Shown: one piece after another, positions 23,776 to 36,500 of the stretch | Layout of the letters: every line of letters begins with the position of its first letter | Numbering within the stretch: the stretch's first letter is position 1 | Source: Branchiostoma floridae | Taxonomy: Eukaryota > Chordata > Leptocardii > Amphioxiformes > Branchiostomatidae | Direction of reading: 5' to 3' | Assembly (NCBI RefSeq): GCF_000003815.2 | Contig: NC_049983.1 | Coordinates: forward strand, 5,169,775 to 5,225,766 | DNA: 55,992 nucleotides | Made by a program: the position numbers and the translations under genes | The notes under the pieces: model-generated | The model's input: only the letters and a program-made list of their open reading frames with translations | Told to the model about the DNA's origin: nothing | Database searches by the model: none

Positions 23776-23969
23776 CATCAACAAAGTATTGACAGTATTT
23801 GCAATGATGAAGACATCTAGAACGAGAGGGACCCACATGTCCTCAGTCTCACCCAGGAGACGCCTCAGAGTGATGTTCGTCTATCGCACAGCTGCCACCA
23901 GTGTTAGATGAACGTCCACTCTGAGTCGAGCTAACACCTGCTTCCTTTTCACACCATATCGGACCTGTG

Positions 23970-24069
23970 NNNNNNNNNNNNNNNNNNNNNNNNNNNNNNN
24001 NNNNNNNNNNNNNNNNNNNNNNNNNNNNNNNNNNNNNNNNNNNNNNNNNNNNNNNNNNNNNNNNNNNNN
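23970..24069. other. Assembly gap (100 N)
   Basis: Exactly 100 N immediately before a repeat tail at 24070. Confidence 0.98.
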
Positions 24070-24165
24070 GCTCTGAGGAAGATGTCTGACAGACATCGAA
24101 ACGTCAGCAAGTAAGTCCAATTTTGGTTGTGCACAAGAATTCCCATATATCCTATATTCTACCAA
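24070..24165 (+). repeat. Dispersed repeat tail with GATGTCT hairpin and CGAAACG
   Basis: Contains ctgaggaagatgtctgacag then acatcgaaacgtc, a 7-bp hairpin followed by GAAAC, then taagtccaattttggttgtg. A shorter relative lies at 2740-2815 (agctctgagacatcaaaacg, then gaattctcctatatcctatg). The similar motif at 48560-48610 (reverse strand) suggests Penelope-like element tails. Confidence 0.45.
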
Positions 24166-26957
24166 CCTGATGAAATTATTTTCGGGGATATATTTACGAC
24201 TGTTTTAAAAAAGGAGGCCCGCTTTCAAAGGGTAGAATAATTCAATGTGACAACAGACACGTGAGCACACGAATGATCGTGTAGTTCAAAAACAATCATT
24301 TTGTTTGAACTCACATTCCAACTGTAACGTTAGGTTCCTGGCTACGTAATAGTTTTTTTTAGAACACCTTGTAACGCCCGTCTGACAAGGCTTTTACAAC
24401 AATGTTTTGAAATGGATGACATGTCACAGGTCCTCATAGACTAAGGGGTGTAGCTTCAGTGTGACTGTGACATGTCCTGATCTGGTCCTCACTTATGTAA
24501 TGTTTCAAACAAAGAGCCGCCCTAATGGCGTGTGTCTTCTGTCCCACGGTCTGAAGAAAGTACATGGGCGAGTCGTTCTCCCTCATGCAAAACCCCCACT
24601 CTGCTTAAGTAAACACAAGGCAGGCATAACCTTATCCTTAAGTTGTAAAACTATCACTTCATTCGCTATCGCCAAAATAGCGCACAATTGGAATTTCGCC
24701 AATTCCCATCCATCGCCATGTCCCCGGCCCATTTAACATTAAACGTCACAAACAAGCCGCAAGGGGCCCACGTCCAATTATTTCGAGGTTTTAACAAGGC
24801 TATCTTCAACTGAATATCCAGGCCTCAACTGAATATCTCGGGTTATCGCGTTAACAGACAGACAGACAGACAGACAGAAAGAAAGAAAGACATGTAAACA
24901 CATTATTGAAAACTCAACATTCTGGTGAAGGTTAGGGCATTGTCACGAAATGGTAGAACAGACAGCCATACAACAGAACAACAGAACGTGACGACCCAAA
25001 CCTTACATTGTAGTCCAACCGGTTAGATGGGCCGCACATTGTAGACGCCCTGGGGTAGCTTGTCTGTCCTATGCTATGGTTGTTGTCCTATGCTCATATA
25101 CCAGTAAACATGTATTATCCCGCCGTAAAATTAACACAGAATCTGTATTCCTTAGTGTCAGCAGACCCACGAGTCGGTTGGCTGAATGACAATTAGATTA
25201 TCTCGCGTTGTAAACTTAGAAGGACATACAAGACTACTGTACAGAACTAAAGTAAACGTGTTAGCATATAACCTGACGTATGAATGCAATCTCTGCACAC
25301 GAAAGTTGTAATCAATACTGTGCCAAAAGGAATACGTAATATTCTGAGATCAGACACTGAAAACCAGTTCCAGTCCTTACTCCGTCCCCAGATTAATATG
25401 TACACAGAAAACACGAGTATCCGTTACAGTCAAGACGGATACCACCAACACATATTGATCACGACCCTGGGATATGTTTCAAAATTTTGCATATCCGCGT
25501 TATTGTATCTAAAGTACCAGAGTTTACCTGTGCGAGCTCACCTGGCGTGTAGTCGGACTCACAAGTCGTTCACATTAGGTACTACGAAGTCAGCGTTGCA
25601 TGTCAAGACGCCGGGAACGTAGTGCCGACGACCCAGCTGTATTTACCAGCGATACAGTGCGCTATGATGTCACGGGACTGGCGTGATGTTCCTGTGTGTC
25701 AATGAACGCTGGCAGGGCGGTATTCACTGATTCCACGGAAGGACAGACTTCCCTTGTTCCCCATGCCCCGTGCATGTAGGACCAGAGACGTGGCGGTTTT
25801 GTGTCGGTGCTTCGCGGAAGCACTGAGCCTCTTCCTGCCGCAACAAGCAGACCAGAAACTGTCTACACAATACGGACAAGGGGAGGTTCGTTTGATCATA
25901 CAATGGGATATGGCTGTCACAGGGCGTCGTACGATAAAAAACAGATAATCACCTATAACAGACACTCTCTACAGAAACAAGTCGACAGGCAGTAGGCACG
26001 AGAAAACGTGCTTGTTGAGGAGAAGGCCATTTTTCCGAGAAGAGCTGATCTGATCCACCCGAACCACCCCTCTCACCTCACCTGTTGGTTCCGCCCTGCC
26101 AGGTGAAACTGTTTGGGGTCACTCATCTGACCTTTAGGGCTGCTCTAAGATAATTACAGGGAACGAACGATAAAGGAGAAGTCAAACTAACACCCTGTGA
26201 CCTTAACTTAGTTTGGTAGCCCCATTCTCGCCTCTTTTCTCAAGTTTCATCGTTAACTATAATTATCAATCTACTATTGTTGGTTATCAAGTATGTTGTA
26301 ATTCACATTGCTACTTAGCCTATTCGGATTAAGTGCACAACAAGTGTACGACAATTGTCATTGATAGGACCTTCAGAATTATAAAGAATCAAGCAGAAAC
26401 AGTCGATATCAAGAATTTGCAAAATTCGAGCCACATTCGGGTGGGAATTCCTTGTGTAGCCTCCTTCACCATCGTCTCTGGGGGCCTTGGCGTAAGTTTT
26501 CTTTTTGCGGGGGGGGGGGGGGGTGGGTTGTGATTCCCAAAAATGCCGGGAAGCCCCCAGCACGCCTGCAAGCCCGCGGCGAGAACAGAATGATTAAGAA
26601 TGTCTTCAGAAGGCCAATTAAAGGTTTTTTAAAGTTTTCTGTTACAAAAAAAAAGAAAGAACTTACGCCAAGGCCCCCAAAGACACCGGTGAATGATGCT
26701 ATCCAAGTGGACCTTATATCCCCTTCACACGAGAAAGAATGAGCCGAAACCCGCTGGGTTGGAATAATGTTGGAATGTCGTAGACTGCGGTCACACTGCA
26801 GTTAGAATACAACTTTGAATGCTGTTCGATATTTCCCCACTTCAATTGCAGCTCGAAAGTTTCAGCATGACAAAAATATTCAGGACGGCCCCAAGAATGG
26901 GCAGAAATACCTGGAATGCAGTGAGAATTTCTAGAATGCACTACGAATACCCAGGAA
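24166..26957. other. No gene recognised
   Basis: Contains a CAGA/GAAA microsatellite at 24856-24890 and a G homopolymer at 26506-26522. The inverted pair cttggcgtaagttttctttt (26485) and gaacttacgccaaggccccc (26660) suggests a short element at about 26470-26690. Open frames here show no family resemblance. Confidence 0.45.
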
Positions 26958-27411
26958 TAGGGGTGGGTACCGGTACAGTGTACCGGTATCAAACCGGTTT
27001 CTCGCATTGGACCGGTCCGGAAAAACCGGACCTGAAAAAATTCGGTAGACCGGATGTTGGACCTTTTGGAAAAGGAACAGATCATATGATCAGGCATTCA
27101 CGCGTTTGGGGGCTTACCGGTCGAAGAAAATAAAAGAACAAAGTAGAGTAGAGTCTATAGTCATTTCTACCAAGTTTTACAATCAATCGTACAGACGCAG
27201 TTAGACTTGTAGGATTTCAAAAAGTCAGTGGGAGTCGAATACTCCACAAAACAGATTTCTTTGTATTGAAATGGACAGTTGTTTTGAGTATCTTTCATTC
27301 ACAAGTTATCACATACTGAATCAGGTCCAGGTTCAGGTCCGGACCTGGACCTGATCCTCTGGACCTGAACCGGACCTGGACCTGAATTTTCTGTACCGGT
27401 ACCCAGCCCTA
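26958..27411. mobile_element. hAT-type MITE, 454 bp, with 8-bp target duplication
   Basis: Ends taggggtgggtaccggtac and (reversed) tagggctgggtaccggtac, flanked by the exact 8-mer cccaggaa (26950-26957 and 27412-27419). The inside shares the ggtccggaaaaaccggacct part and the palindromic caggtcc / ggacctg cluster with the element at 1063-2599, in inverted orientation. Confidence 0.9.
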
Positions 27412-27720
27412 CCCAGGAATATACAAAGAAATGTCATTCTGACGGCATTTCGGCTGATTCTCGTGTGAAGGCCCCTTGATGATACACTGCTTTAGCGGTA
27501 GCCGACAAATTGAGAGCCAAAACTATGGTGGTGACCTACAATTTGCATCTTACTGTCACGGACTACATTGTACTTCATTCCGGGGCATAGGTAGTTCGGG
27601 TTAAAAGCCTTTTATCCATAGGCAGCAGAAGGTACCAAGTTTCAAAGTATCTGAATTTCAGCAGAGCAAGTTGATCAGCGCACCTCAGAGTCCACCCCCC
27701 TCGTCGCCATGTTCATGACT

Positions 27721-28065
27721 AAGGCCATGTTGATTTGCTTAATATATGGATGACATCATCTGGGAACCCCAAAACTGATGTGAGCGTGCGAAGAAGACAA
27801 ATCAGTCGACGTAAATCAGTCGACGTCATTATGAAATGTAAGTGGTCAGTTTTCATTTTTTTCTTTCACATCATCTTCTTTGACTTTGGAATTGACATGT
27901 GAATCCTACGCCAATAGTAATCTTTTTTCAACTTCAAGTATCTATTTGCTTGATTTACAGCAAAATAAAAAAATAAAAACTTTATTTATCTATTTTTGAA
28001 AACGGTCAAAAATTGATATGATGCGCGGATGTCATTCATTGAATATAATCAAATCAGTATGGCCT
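27721..28065. mobile_element. MITE of the GGCCATGTTGATT family
   Basis: Left end aaggccatgttgatttgctt, right end (reversed) taggccatactgatttgatt. Near both ends lie tggatgacatc and gatgtcattc. The middle includes a ctttcacatcatcttctttg block that also appears near 11165, 12540 and 48465. Confidence 0.65.
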
Positions 28066-30150
28066 AGAAAATAGTTGTTTCCGGTTACCCAAACGACCCT
28101 AGCAGAAACTACCCTACTCTAGCCTTTTTTGGTTGACCGCTGGCAAGGGACATCGATCTGACGTCTGAATGATAACGTTATATTCAAAAGTAGACTTCCT
28201 GTTTTCCACCATTTGTTAACAGATAACGGTTTTGAACTGTTGGTGTAAATATGTGTAGTAAACATTGTGAATGTTGTACGTCTTTGTTCAATTTGTTGAT
28301 ATACTCGTGCTTGTAAAATGTACATCTGTAAAATTACAATCTGATGTAGAACATACCCAGGCAGATTTATCGGTAGCATAAGATAGTAACAGTGCCTGAC
28401 ATTTCAGCTAGACATATTTGTAGATCTATTTGTTGGATCATCTCGGTCGAAAAATCCCCAACTACCGACTATATTTTTCCTGAACCTGGAGACAACATTT
28501 TTCCTGGGCCAATTCTTGTATTGTTTTCAAGTTGTTAAGATACGCGTATACATCTAAAATGAATATCAACAACAAATTTGTAGTTTTATTTGTTTATTTC
28601 TCTTTACATGCAAAGCTGAGGCTAGGTTAGCCTCGACAGTCACACCAAGGGTCAGTATCTGAGAATTGGGTTATGGCCATAGTTACAAACTACTGGCTTG
28701 TACCTGGATCATTAGTTCGGTACAGTGCAATTTACACGAGGTACATCTTTGTCCAGGCCTTGATGATATACGCCTGTCGTAAATCTCAGCGTTTCATAAC
28801 TTTTAGCCCAAATTACCCTATTGATATTCCCAGCCATCCCTCATGGTGGAAAGGAACGGATAGACAACGTGTAAATCAGGAGGAACAGGGCTAACGTATA
28901 AGACGAATTGTTAGAGGTATTTAATTAAATACGATCACTGTTTCTTAAGATCTCCTGGACGTTACATTGCTCATGATGAAACGATTTTCCTCCATGTTGT
29001 TGATATTGATGAAGACTGCGACATCCAATATCACACTATCAAATATCTATGATTCATCGTTTGATGATAGTATGGTGAAGAAGCACGGAGATGCGGAAGC
29101 AAACAGTAGCACACAACGGAATTATGTTGCTTGATCAGGAAGGAAGGTCAAGCTCGTTCACATTCCGAATACACATGCGTGGCGACAGGAATTGTGAATA
29201 ATATGGCAAAGGTGATGGCCTCTGACTTGTAAACACTTCTTTTGAACGACCATTGTTTCGATTTGCATAACAATGTCCAGATGTGATTTGTTTATGTCTC
29301 AGTGGCCGCCATCTATGACATACACACATGTACATGACATGCTACCCGCAATTCATGTCGTTTCACAGGAGTACTCGGAATGGTGGCCGTCCTGGGTTGG
29401 TCTGTGGTTTGCTGCTCACACGTTGTTGTTGTTGTTGTTGTTGTTTTTAACGACCTTATCACGAAATGCAGCTCCCACACGGACACCTGGGAGGAAGTCG
29501 TCCACTGTTGGGTCAGCCGTGGTTCTGGAGGGAAAACACGTACCGAAAATTACCCAAAACATACATTTTTTTTAGCATAAAAGTCAAGTACCTAGAGAAT
29601 TACTAGAGATAACGTTAGCCAGCTCTCCATGCTGTCTTACCTCATAACCAATAGAAATTTTGTGCCAAACAGCTACATAGGAGGCTGAATGTTATCACTT
29701 TGCAGTGACAGTAAGAATCATCGTCAAAATGACGCTTCCATCGAAAACTTGTTGATATTTCTAGTCACATATCTCTATATAACAGTATTTTCCTACAGAA
29801 ATAATAACCGTATTTACCTACAGTATGGTGTCTGAAATGCTGGACGTTTTCATGGAGATCATGAACTTCGAAACTTATAGCATAGCAACCAGAACAGAAC
29901 TACATGTAACGTTAGCCTCCTTCGCGGCCTTCCACAAGAGCTATTGTTGGGGAAAACGCTGATTCACGACTTTACTTTGTGGGTGGTGTCTGCGCCCGCT
30001 AACCGCCCGGGAACTAACCGGCGACGAAACGACCTTCGCGGCATTAGGGCCTGGTCCATAACACTGTAAACTTTAGACCAGCCAAAGAAGTTCTATGTTA
30101 TCATCTGACTCCAATATAGTAGACCTACAGCAACTGAATGACAGTACTTT
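28066..30150. other. No gene recognised
   Basis: Only short frames without homology signal, and a (TTG)n run at 29425-29445. No splice-consistent exon was found. This is the spacer beyond the 3' end of the Reeler-GH1 gene. Confidence 0.4.
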
Positions 30151-30156
30151 ATGTTC

Positions 30157-30162
30157 TTTATT
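30157..30162 (-). terminator. Candidate polyadenylation signal for the Reeler-GH1 gene
   Basis: AATAAA on the minus strand, about 390 nt beyond the stop at 30551. It is the nearest canonical hexamer I noticed, but placement is only by motif. Confidence 0.35.
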
Positions 30163-30550
30163 GCTATAAGGGTCAACGTCGCTTTTGCATGAAGAAATGT
30201 AATATTTTTGATATTTTTGATATTTTGTATTAATGTAAATCAACTTAAACCTATTTGGTCTAGAAAGGGGTGGTGGTGGGTGAAAGGACTAGAGTAAATT
30301 CCGTGTGGTCTGGGTACCAAGAGGTCATAGTTCATACAGGCCGCACAATGAGGAATGACGTTTGTGATGAATCAATAAAAAATACAGGGTGAAATTTCCT
30401 CATGTATGTTAGTACTGTATTGTGTTCGTTACTCTTGTTTCATGTTGAGTAGAAAGCTTCATATATCAAGCTGTGCTTTTTGCCTAATATACATAAAATA
30501 TACTTAGTATGTGAATAAAGAAAACACACCCTCTACAGTGGACCGTATGA

Positions 30551-33500
30551 TTACCTGTGGGCGGCCTCCTGAGACACCGCCTCCGTGTAAGGCTCCTGGG
30601 TGTGGCACCAGTCCCACAGGTCCTGAGCGGTCATGGTGTGAGCGGCGCCGTGGGGGAAGCCATTGTTCGTTGTGATCTCCCGATACGTAGCTACGGAGCT
30701 GGAGACAAACATAAAACATGACTTTTAGTACAAGTAAGATGATGGCTACAATGAGAAAAAATCTTGAAAGAGGAACAAAGCATAGACACGCATTCAATAG
30801 TATTATTTGTCTTTGCAAACAAAGCATAAAAGAACAACAAGTCTGGCAATAAAAATGTTATTGCCATGGCGACGATGGTCTCTAAATAGGGGTGAACATA
30901 AAATAACAAAACTCAAACTGAGAATTGACTGGAAGTTCCTGTCATGAAGATTTATTACCACTGGATCCGAGACCTAGTCACAAAGATGGGACTTATTTGT
31001 ACTACAAATTTCTGATGCAGCTTGAGACTGTATTATAGTTTCAAGATGTCACCGTAGATCTAGCTACTATTTGCCACAAGAATATGATAGTTTTATGCAC
31101 TCCTTACCATTTATCTATACTTTGTGCACAGCCATTCCACCAGCTGGAACCATAGCCCTACAGTTTCTCTGCCTCGAAACCAAATGTCTTGCCCCAGACT
31201 TTTCCTTTGACTGGAATTCCAGGAAGGCCAATCCAACATTGCCCTTTTCGCTGGAATTCCATCAATCTGTGACTGTCCCAGTTTTCTAGACCAAATGCCT
31301 CCAGTCCCAAAGGGAGTACATGACCCACTTTCTACCAGCGGCCGGAATTCCAAAAGCCCTGCCCACTTTACACTGGCTCCCTGATTGGAGTTTCAAACAT
31401 TCCTGCTATGGACCAATATTCCTGTGGAAACATGCCTGGACAATTCCTAGAATTTTTGCAGACTAAACACAATGATATACCTTTTGGCTCGGCCCTGAGA
31501 CGTCGTCAAAACAGTAAAAGACACAAACCCAATCAAAGTTCAAAGAAGTTCAAGGCATTGATTCGAGAAATATCTCACCCCTTCGGAGTCCGAGTGCGTG
31601 CAGGATCGGTGAAGTCGGTGTAGTAGAGTCCAAAGTGCTCATGGATACCAGAAGCCCACTCCACATTGTCCATCAGCGTCCATGCGAAGAACCCCCGATG
31701 GTCTACCCCATCAAGTTCAATCGCTGTACGAAGAAGGGAAGGCACCAGGTATAACTCCTTAGGTCATACCCATTCAATTGTACGAATGACATCAATTTTG
31801 TCCGTTTCTACACACACACACACACACACACGCGCGCGCGCGCACATACACACACTCACATGCACACACACACGCACGCACAAACACACACACGCGCGCG
31901 CACATACACACACTCACACGCACACACACACACTGTTTTCTACCACACTGTATAGTTGCAGCTGCTTATAGTACACTGAACAATTTCCACAACATGTATA
32001 CAGTTCTAGGTGGCAACGACTTCCACTGCACTCTACGGCAGTTCGTGGGAGAAACACATCAGTATTGGAATTATGCCTTTGGTACTCGAAGATATGAATA
32101 TTTCTTGTTATCGTTCTGAGCTGGTAATAGATTCTTAGTACTTGCTGCATCCACCAGTTTACTACTCTTTTTTTACATCATGCATAGTCTGGACTAACCT
32201 TTCACCACTTCGTTTGTGTACAGCATGTAGTAGCACTGCCTCCAGACGTCGTCAAGCTTTGGTGGGTCGAACGTTGCCTCCGAGATGCCTGTCTCCGTCA
32301 GGTAGTACGCACCTTCATACTGGTACGTGCGCTTGAAGTAGTCCAGTTGTCGGCGGACACACCAGGGTACCACGCGCAGGAAAATCATCTCACCTGTGGA
32401 AAGATGGAATCTGGTGTAGTCCTTATCGTGTAATGATTCATTAGAAAGCCGTGTTGATTCGATTGTAATAAAGTTTATTGCAAATTCTTGCCCGTGGGCT
32501 AATTGCAGGTAACATAAAAGATTCAAACAGTGTAAAAACAAGTGTCTACTCTAGACTAAAGCTAGTAAAAGGTAACAGAGCTGCAAGGTTAGCCGCCAAT
32601 ACATCACACACAACAAGCTCAGAAGTGATACATGATCGACTATGTTGGCCGTCAGTTAAGGAAAGAATGTTTACAACAACAATCTGTGCCTTCCATAAGA
32701 TAGTAACGACTAAAGAACCAAAATGTATGTATGACAACTTAAGAAATATAAACACCGCACATCACCACAACACAAGGCTATCACTGAGAGGAGGCTACGT
32801 CCAACCTAAACCCCGTACAAATTCATTGACCAGAACATTTCAATACAGATGTATAAAGACCTACAACACACTCCCTACAAGTATTACAACAAAAAACCAG
32901 GAAGTATTTAAGACTAAGTTAAGAGAGTGGGTAAAGGCACAGAAAGACAAAAACCAGCCACTCGCTTCATGGTGGTAAAAATGAAACCCATCTCTCGCCG
33001 GTTCCAATTATGTTTTGTTTTATTCATGATGTATCGATGACTATTATTATTATTATTTTTGCTATATGATTTATATGCTTTCAAATACTGTTTGTTTCAA
33101 TACTTCAGTTCAAATTGTATTTGATTTACTATGATTTTGCTCGACCTCCGACCTCTCCCACTCCGTTTTTGAGTTGATATTACCAAGTTTCTGTTAATTC
33201 AATTGGACATTTTGTTGTATATATAATAACTAAGTTGATTTATTTTATTTTACTTCACGTATGCAAATCACTGTTTTTCAGTTTACCATATGTTTGCTTT
33301 CTGTTATTTCAAAGTTATAATTTGTATAATTTGTACATTTCTGTTGCAATTATTTCTGTATTGTTTTAATGTGGACTCCAGGAAGACTAGTGTATTTCAC
33401 TAATGGAGATCTAAATAAACCAAACCAAACCAAACCAAACCAAACTCTAGATCCTGGGTTATTGGGTTCGACTCCTTTTTCGAAGACAGTGGAAGGCGAA

Positions 33501-36500
33501 AGATCCCACCTTACGTGTGGGTTTTGTGATGTTAGAAGTAGAACTATTTTCTTTTTGTCAGTGAATGTGAGGAAATTTAGGTGAAATTTTATGGCCTCTT
33601 TAAACAGCTCTTTTCTTTCTTGATTATAGAAAGACCAGTTTGACATAAAATGTGTTTCGTCTTCCACCATGTTTGACGTTTGCAAGTTTTTTCACACGCG
33701 GATAGCCTCCTGTACCGTCCTCTCTCAATTTCAGGAGGGTGGGCACTAATTCTAATTTTGCTGATTGCCGAGCGCAAATCAAAATTATCTAATTCTAACA
33801 GATCTTGTTCGTTGATTCGTTCGGTATTATATACTCTGCATATTTAATCTGTTAAACATTCCTGACCAGTGTTCAACCGTCGAGGGCGATACAGGTTATC
33901 TGGCACGAGGGGGACGTTGCTGCAGTCACGTGTCGTCAGCGTCGTGCCCCGGAAATAACAGTAGACGGGTTCATTCCGTGTCAGCCGAAAATTTGGGTAA
34001 ATCCATGAATTGGCTAGAAAAACTTTAGTCTTTTGTTTGTTCTGTTGTAAAGCACACATTTGTTCATGTCAAGCGCAATTTTGCCAACATTGTGCAAAAG
34101 CAGCCTATATCATATTGCACAAAATTATTCAGCTTGGCAGGATCATCCATTGGGGCCCGCCTGCTAGGACCTGCCCACTTACCTTTCGGCCAGCTTGGAT
34201 CCACTGTCTCTTGATAGCCTTTTAGATCAGGTACCATAATGGACATCCAGTTGAACCAGCCAGTTTCGTCAACTTCGGTAGGCTGGTCAGTGGCGAAGAT
34301 GAGGCGAGCCGAGTACTGGTTCAGCCCCACGAAGTCAGCCGTGCCGCGGTTGAACAGAATCTCCTCCTCCGTGAACACAGGGAGGCGGGACTCGGACCGA
34401 CCCTAAGGAAGACAGAGGTACAAGTATTCGTTACAAATTCTACTTTAGTCCGTTGTGTACAGCCAGACCTGTATTACCGACCACGTTTGCATAGCGGCCA
34501 CCTGGCCATAGATGCCACTTTTTTTCGGTCCCTTGGATTTTTCCCATTGACCTAAGAAATAGTCTATAGCGGCCACCTGCCCAACGCGGCCGCGACCACA
34601 TGATATCCGGTCCCGTAGATACAGAACCACTGCCGATTACAGTCAATGCGGATTGAGTTCGCGAACGGGTGATATCAATCATTTTTGCGGTAGGGAAGGT
34701 ACGGCGTGCCGTGAACAATAATGGCTCAACGTTGATTGTTATGTTAGGGTTGGGGCACGGATTCATAGAAACTGTTTAGGACTTTTATTCATCATTTACT
34801 GGAAGAGCGGCCTAAATTTGGAAGAGCCCTTCCTATCTGGAAGAAAGGATCTACCATTAACCATTGTTCTCTCATTACACAATTATTGCAGTGTATCTAT
34901 ATGTATTCATTTTCTTTAGAATCATTTTAACAGTAAGTAAGTTTAAGAATGTCCTGCGTGTGCAATGAATTTGTGAATAAAGATAATCAGATACTGAAAT
35001 CATGTGTAACTTTTTGCTCTTGGTCAATTAATCTGCATTTTCTCTATACAGTTGGCCACCTATCTATAGTGGCCGCATTTGGCCAGTCCCCTGAGTGGTT
35101 GTAATAGACAGGTTTGACTGTAGCGGTTGACCGGTGTACATGCCAACTGTAGCCTGACGCATTGCAATTCTTCCAAGAGCAGAGTAGCATAGTTCCAGTA
35201 CAGAACACCAAGCTAGTTTCGCCGATGTGGCTTCTTCAGTGGTCAGGTTGAAAGTGGCTCAGAACGTTGACGACCCTTTTTCAATCTTTTAATCTTTATT
35301 CATTAAATCAACATTACAGAGTTACCCCTTAGCAGTAGTACAATGTATCTCTGAATACCGTTGATCTTACAGTATTGAGCCAAATCACATTATTACAATA
35401 ACTAGATACAGTGGGCACGACATGAACAGATACATTTGCCATTTGACTTCGATACATTTGCCATGTTTGAAACAATTAGTTAGAAATCGTGAGCAAAGGC
35501 AGAATGAAGCATTAAGACCAATACACGGCTAAAAGTTTCTTCGCTTCATTTGCCAGAATACGGTCTTCATGTGACGTGGAAGTCAAAGGCCACGCAAGCC
35601 ACGTGGTACGAGTGTGTTGTACATGTAGACAATAGGGAAAAGCAGAAGTTAGGAGCTTGAGTTACAGAGTACAGAGAGCAGTTTGGTTGAGATATAATGA
35701 TGGAGCTGACTTACCTCCTGTTGACTGCTAGCTGCAATCATGTCTATCATCTCCTGTGGGTAGTTGCCGTTGCCGAAGATCGGGTTTGCGTACCAGCCCA
35801 AGACAAACTGTTGGTAGAGGTGAGCGCCCAGGACATCCTGTGGGTTGTTAGGGTCCTTAGGTTCGCTCCACAGGGACCCGAGGACGATACCAACGCTTCC
35901 CTGCTGCTCGGCCCGGAACTCCTCATCGTACGTGTGCCAGGCGCGAGCGTGCGCGCGGATGACGTTGTGAGCTGCCTTGTACTGTCATTAGACATGAAGA
36001 GGAAGACTTGAACTCATCACGTTCTTTACCTTTTACTGTAGTGAAATCTAACGTTATATATCCATCCGGTAACCTTACATTCAAGAAGGCCATGTATATG
36101 CATAACATCATCTGGAAACGCGAAAACTGATGTGAACCTTCGTATTAAACAAAAGCTTAGCAAAAAAGTTTTGAAAGCTAAGTTGTCAGGAATGTTGAAC
36201 AAATGAATAAACGGATAAACGGTGGTTTTGAGTTCACGGTGAAGTGGGCACCGCGAAAACCGCGACCATAAAACCACCGCGAACTAAATGCATACCGAAC
36301 TATTCTTTATGCTTTCACAATTTCTTTGAATTTATTAATAACATCAAGATTATGAGAAGCGTCGTGTTGTGCAAGTCTGGAAAAGTTGTCTTGCTTCAAG
36401 CCCCTCTTACACATAGCCGAATGTAGCTCCCGAACACCAGCCGAACCTTAGCCGACTCAGGTTGGCAGTACTTCAGGAGCAGTCTGACCAGTGTAGGCCA

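Noticed and set aside
33844-34059. Extra GH1-gene exon (minus frame with [18 protein letters not shown])
   Set aside because: Exons 10 and 11 already join in phase with continuous GH1 homology (PSWPK to RVVPW), leaving no room for it.
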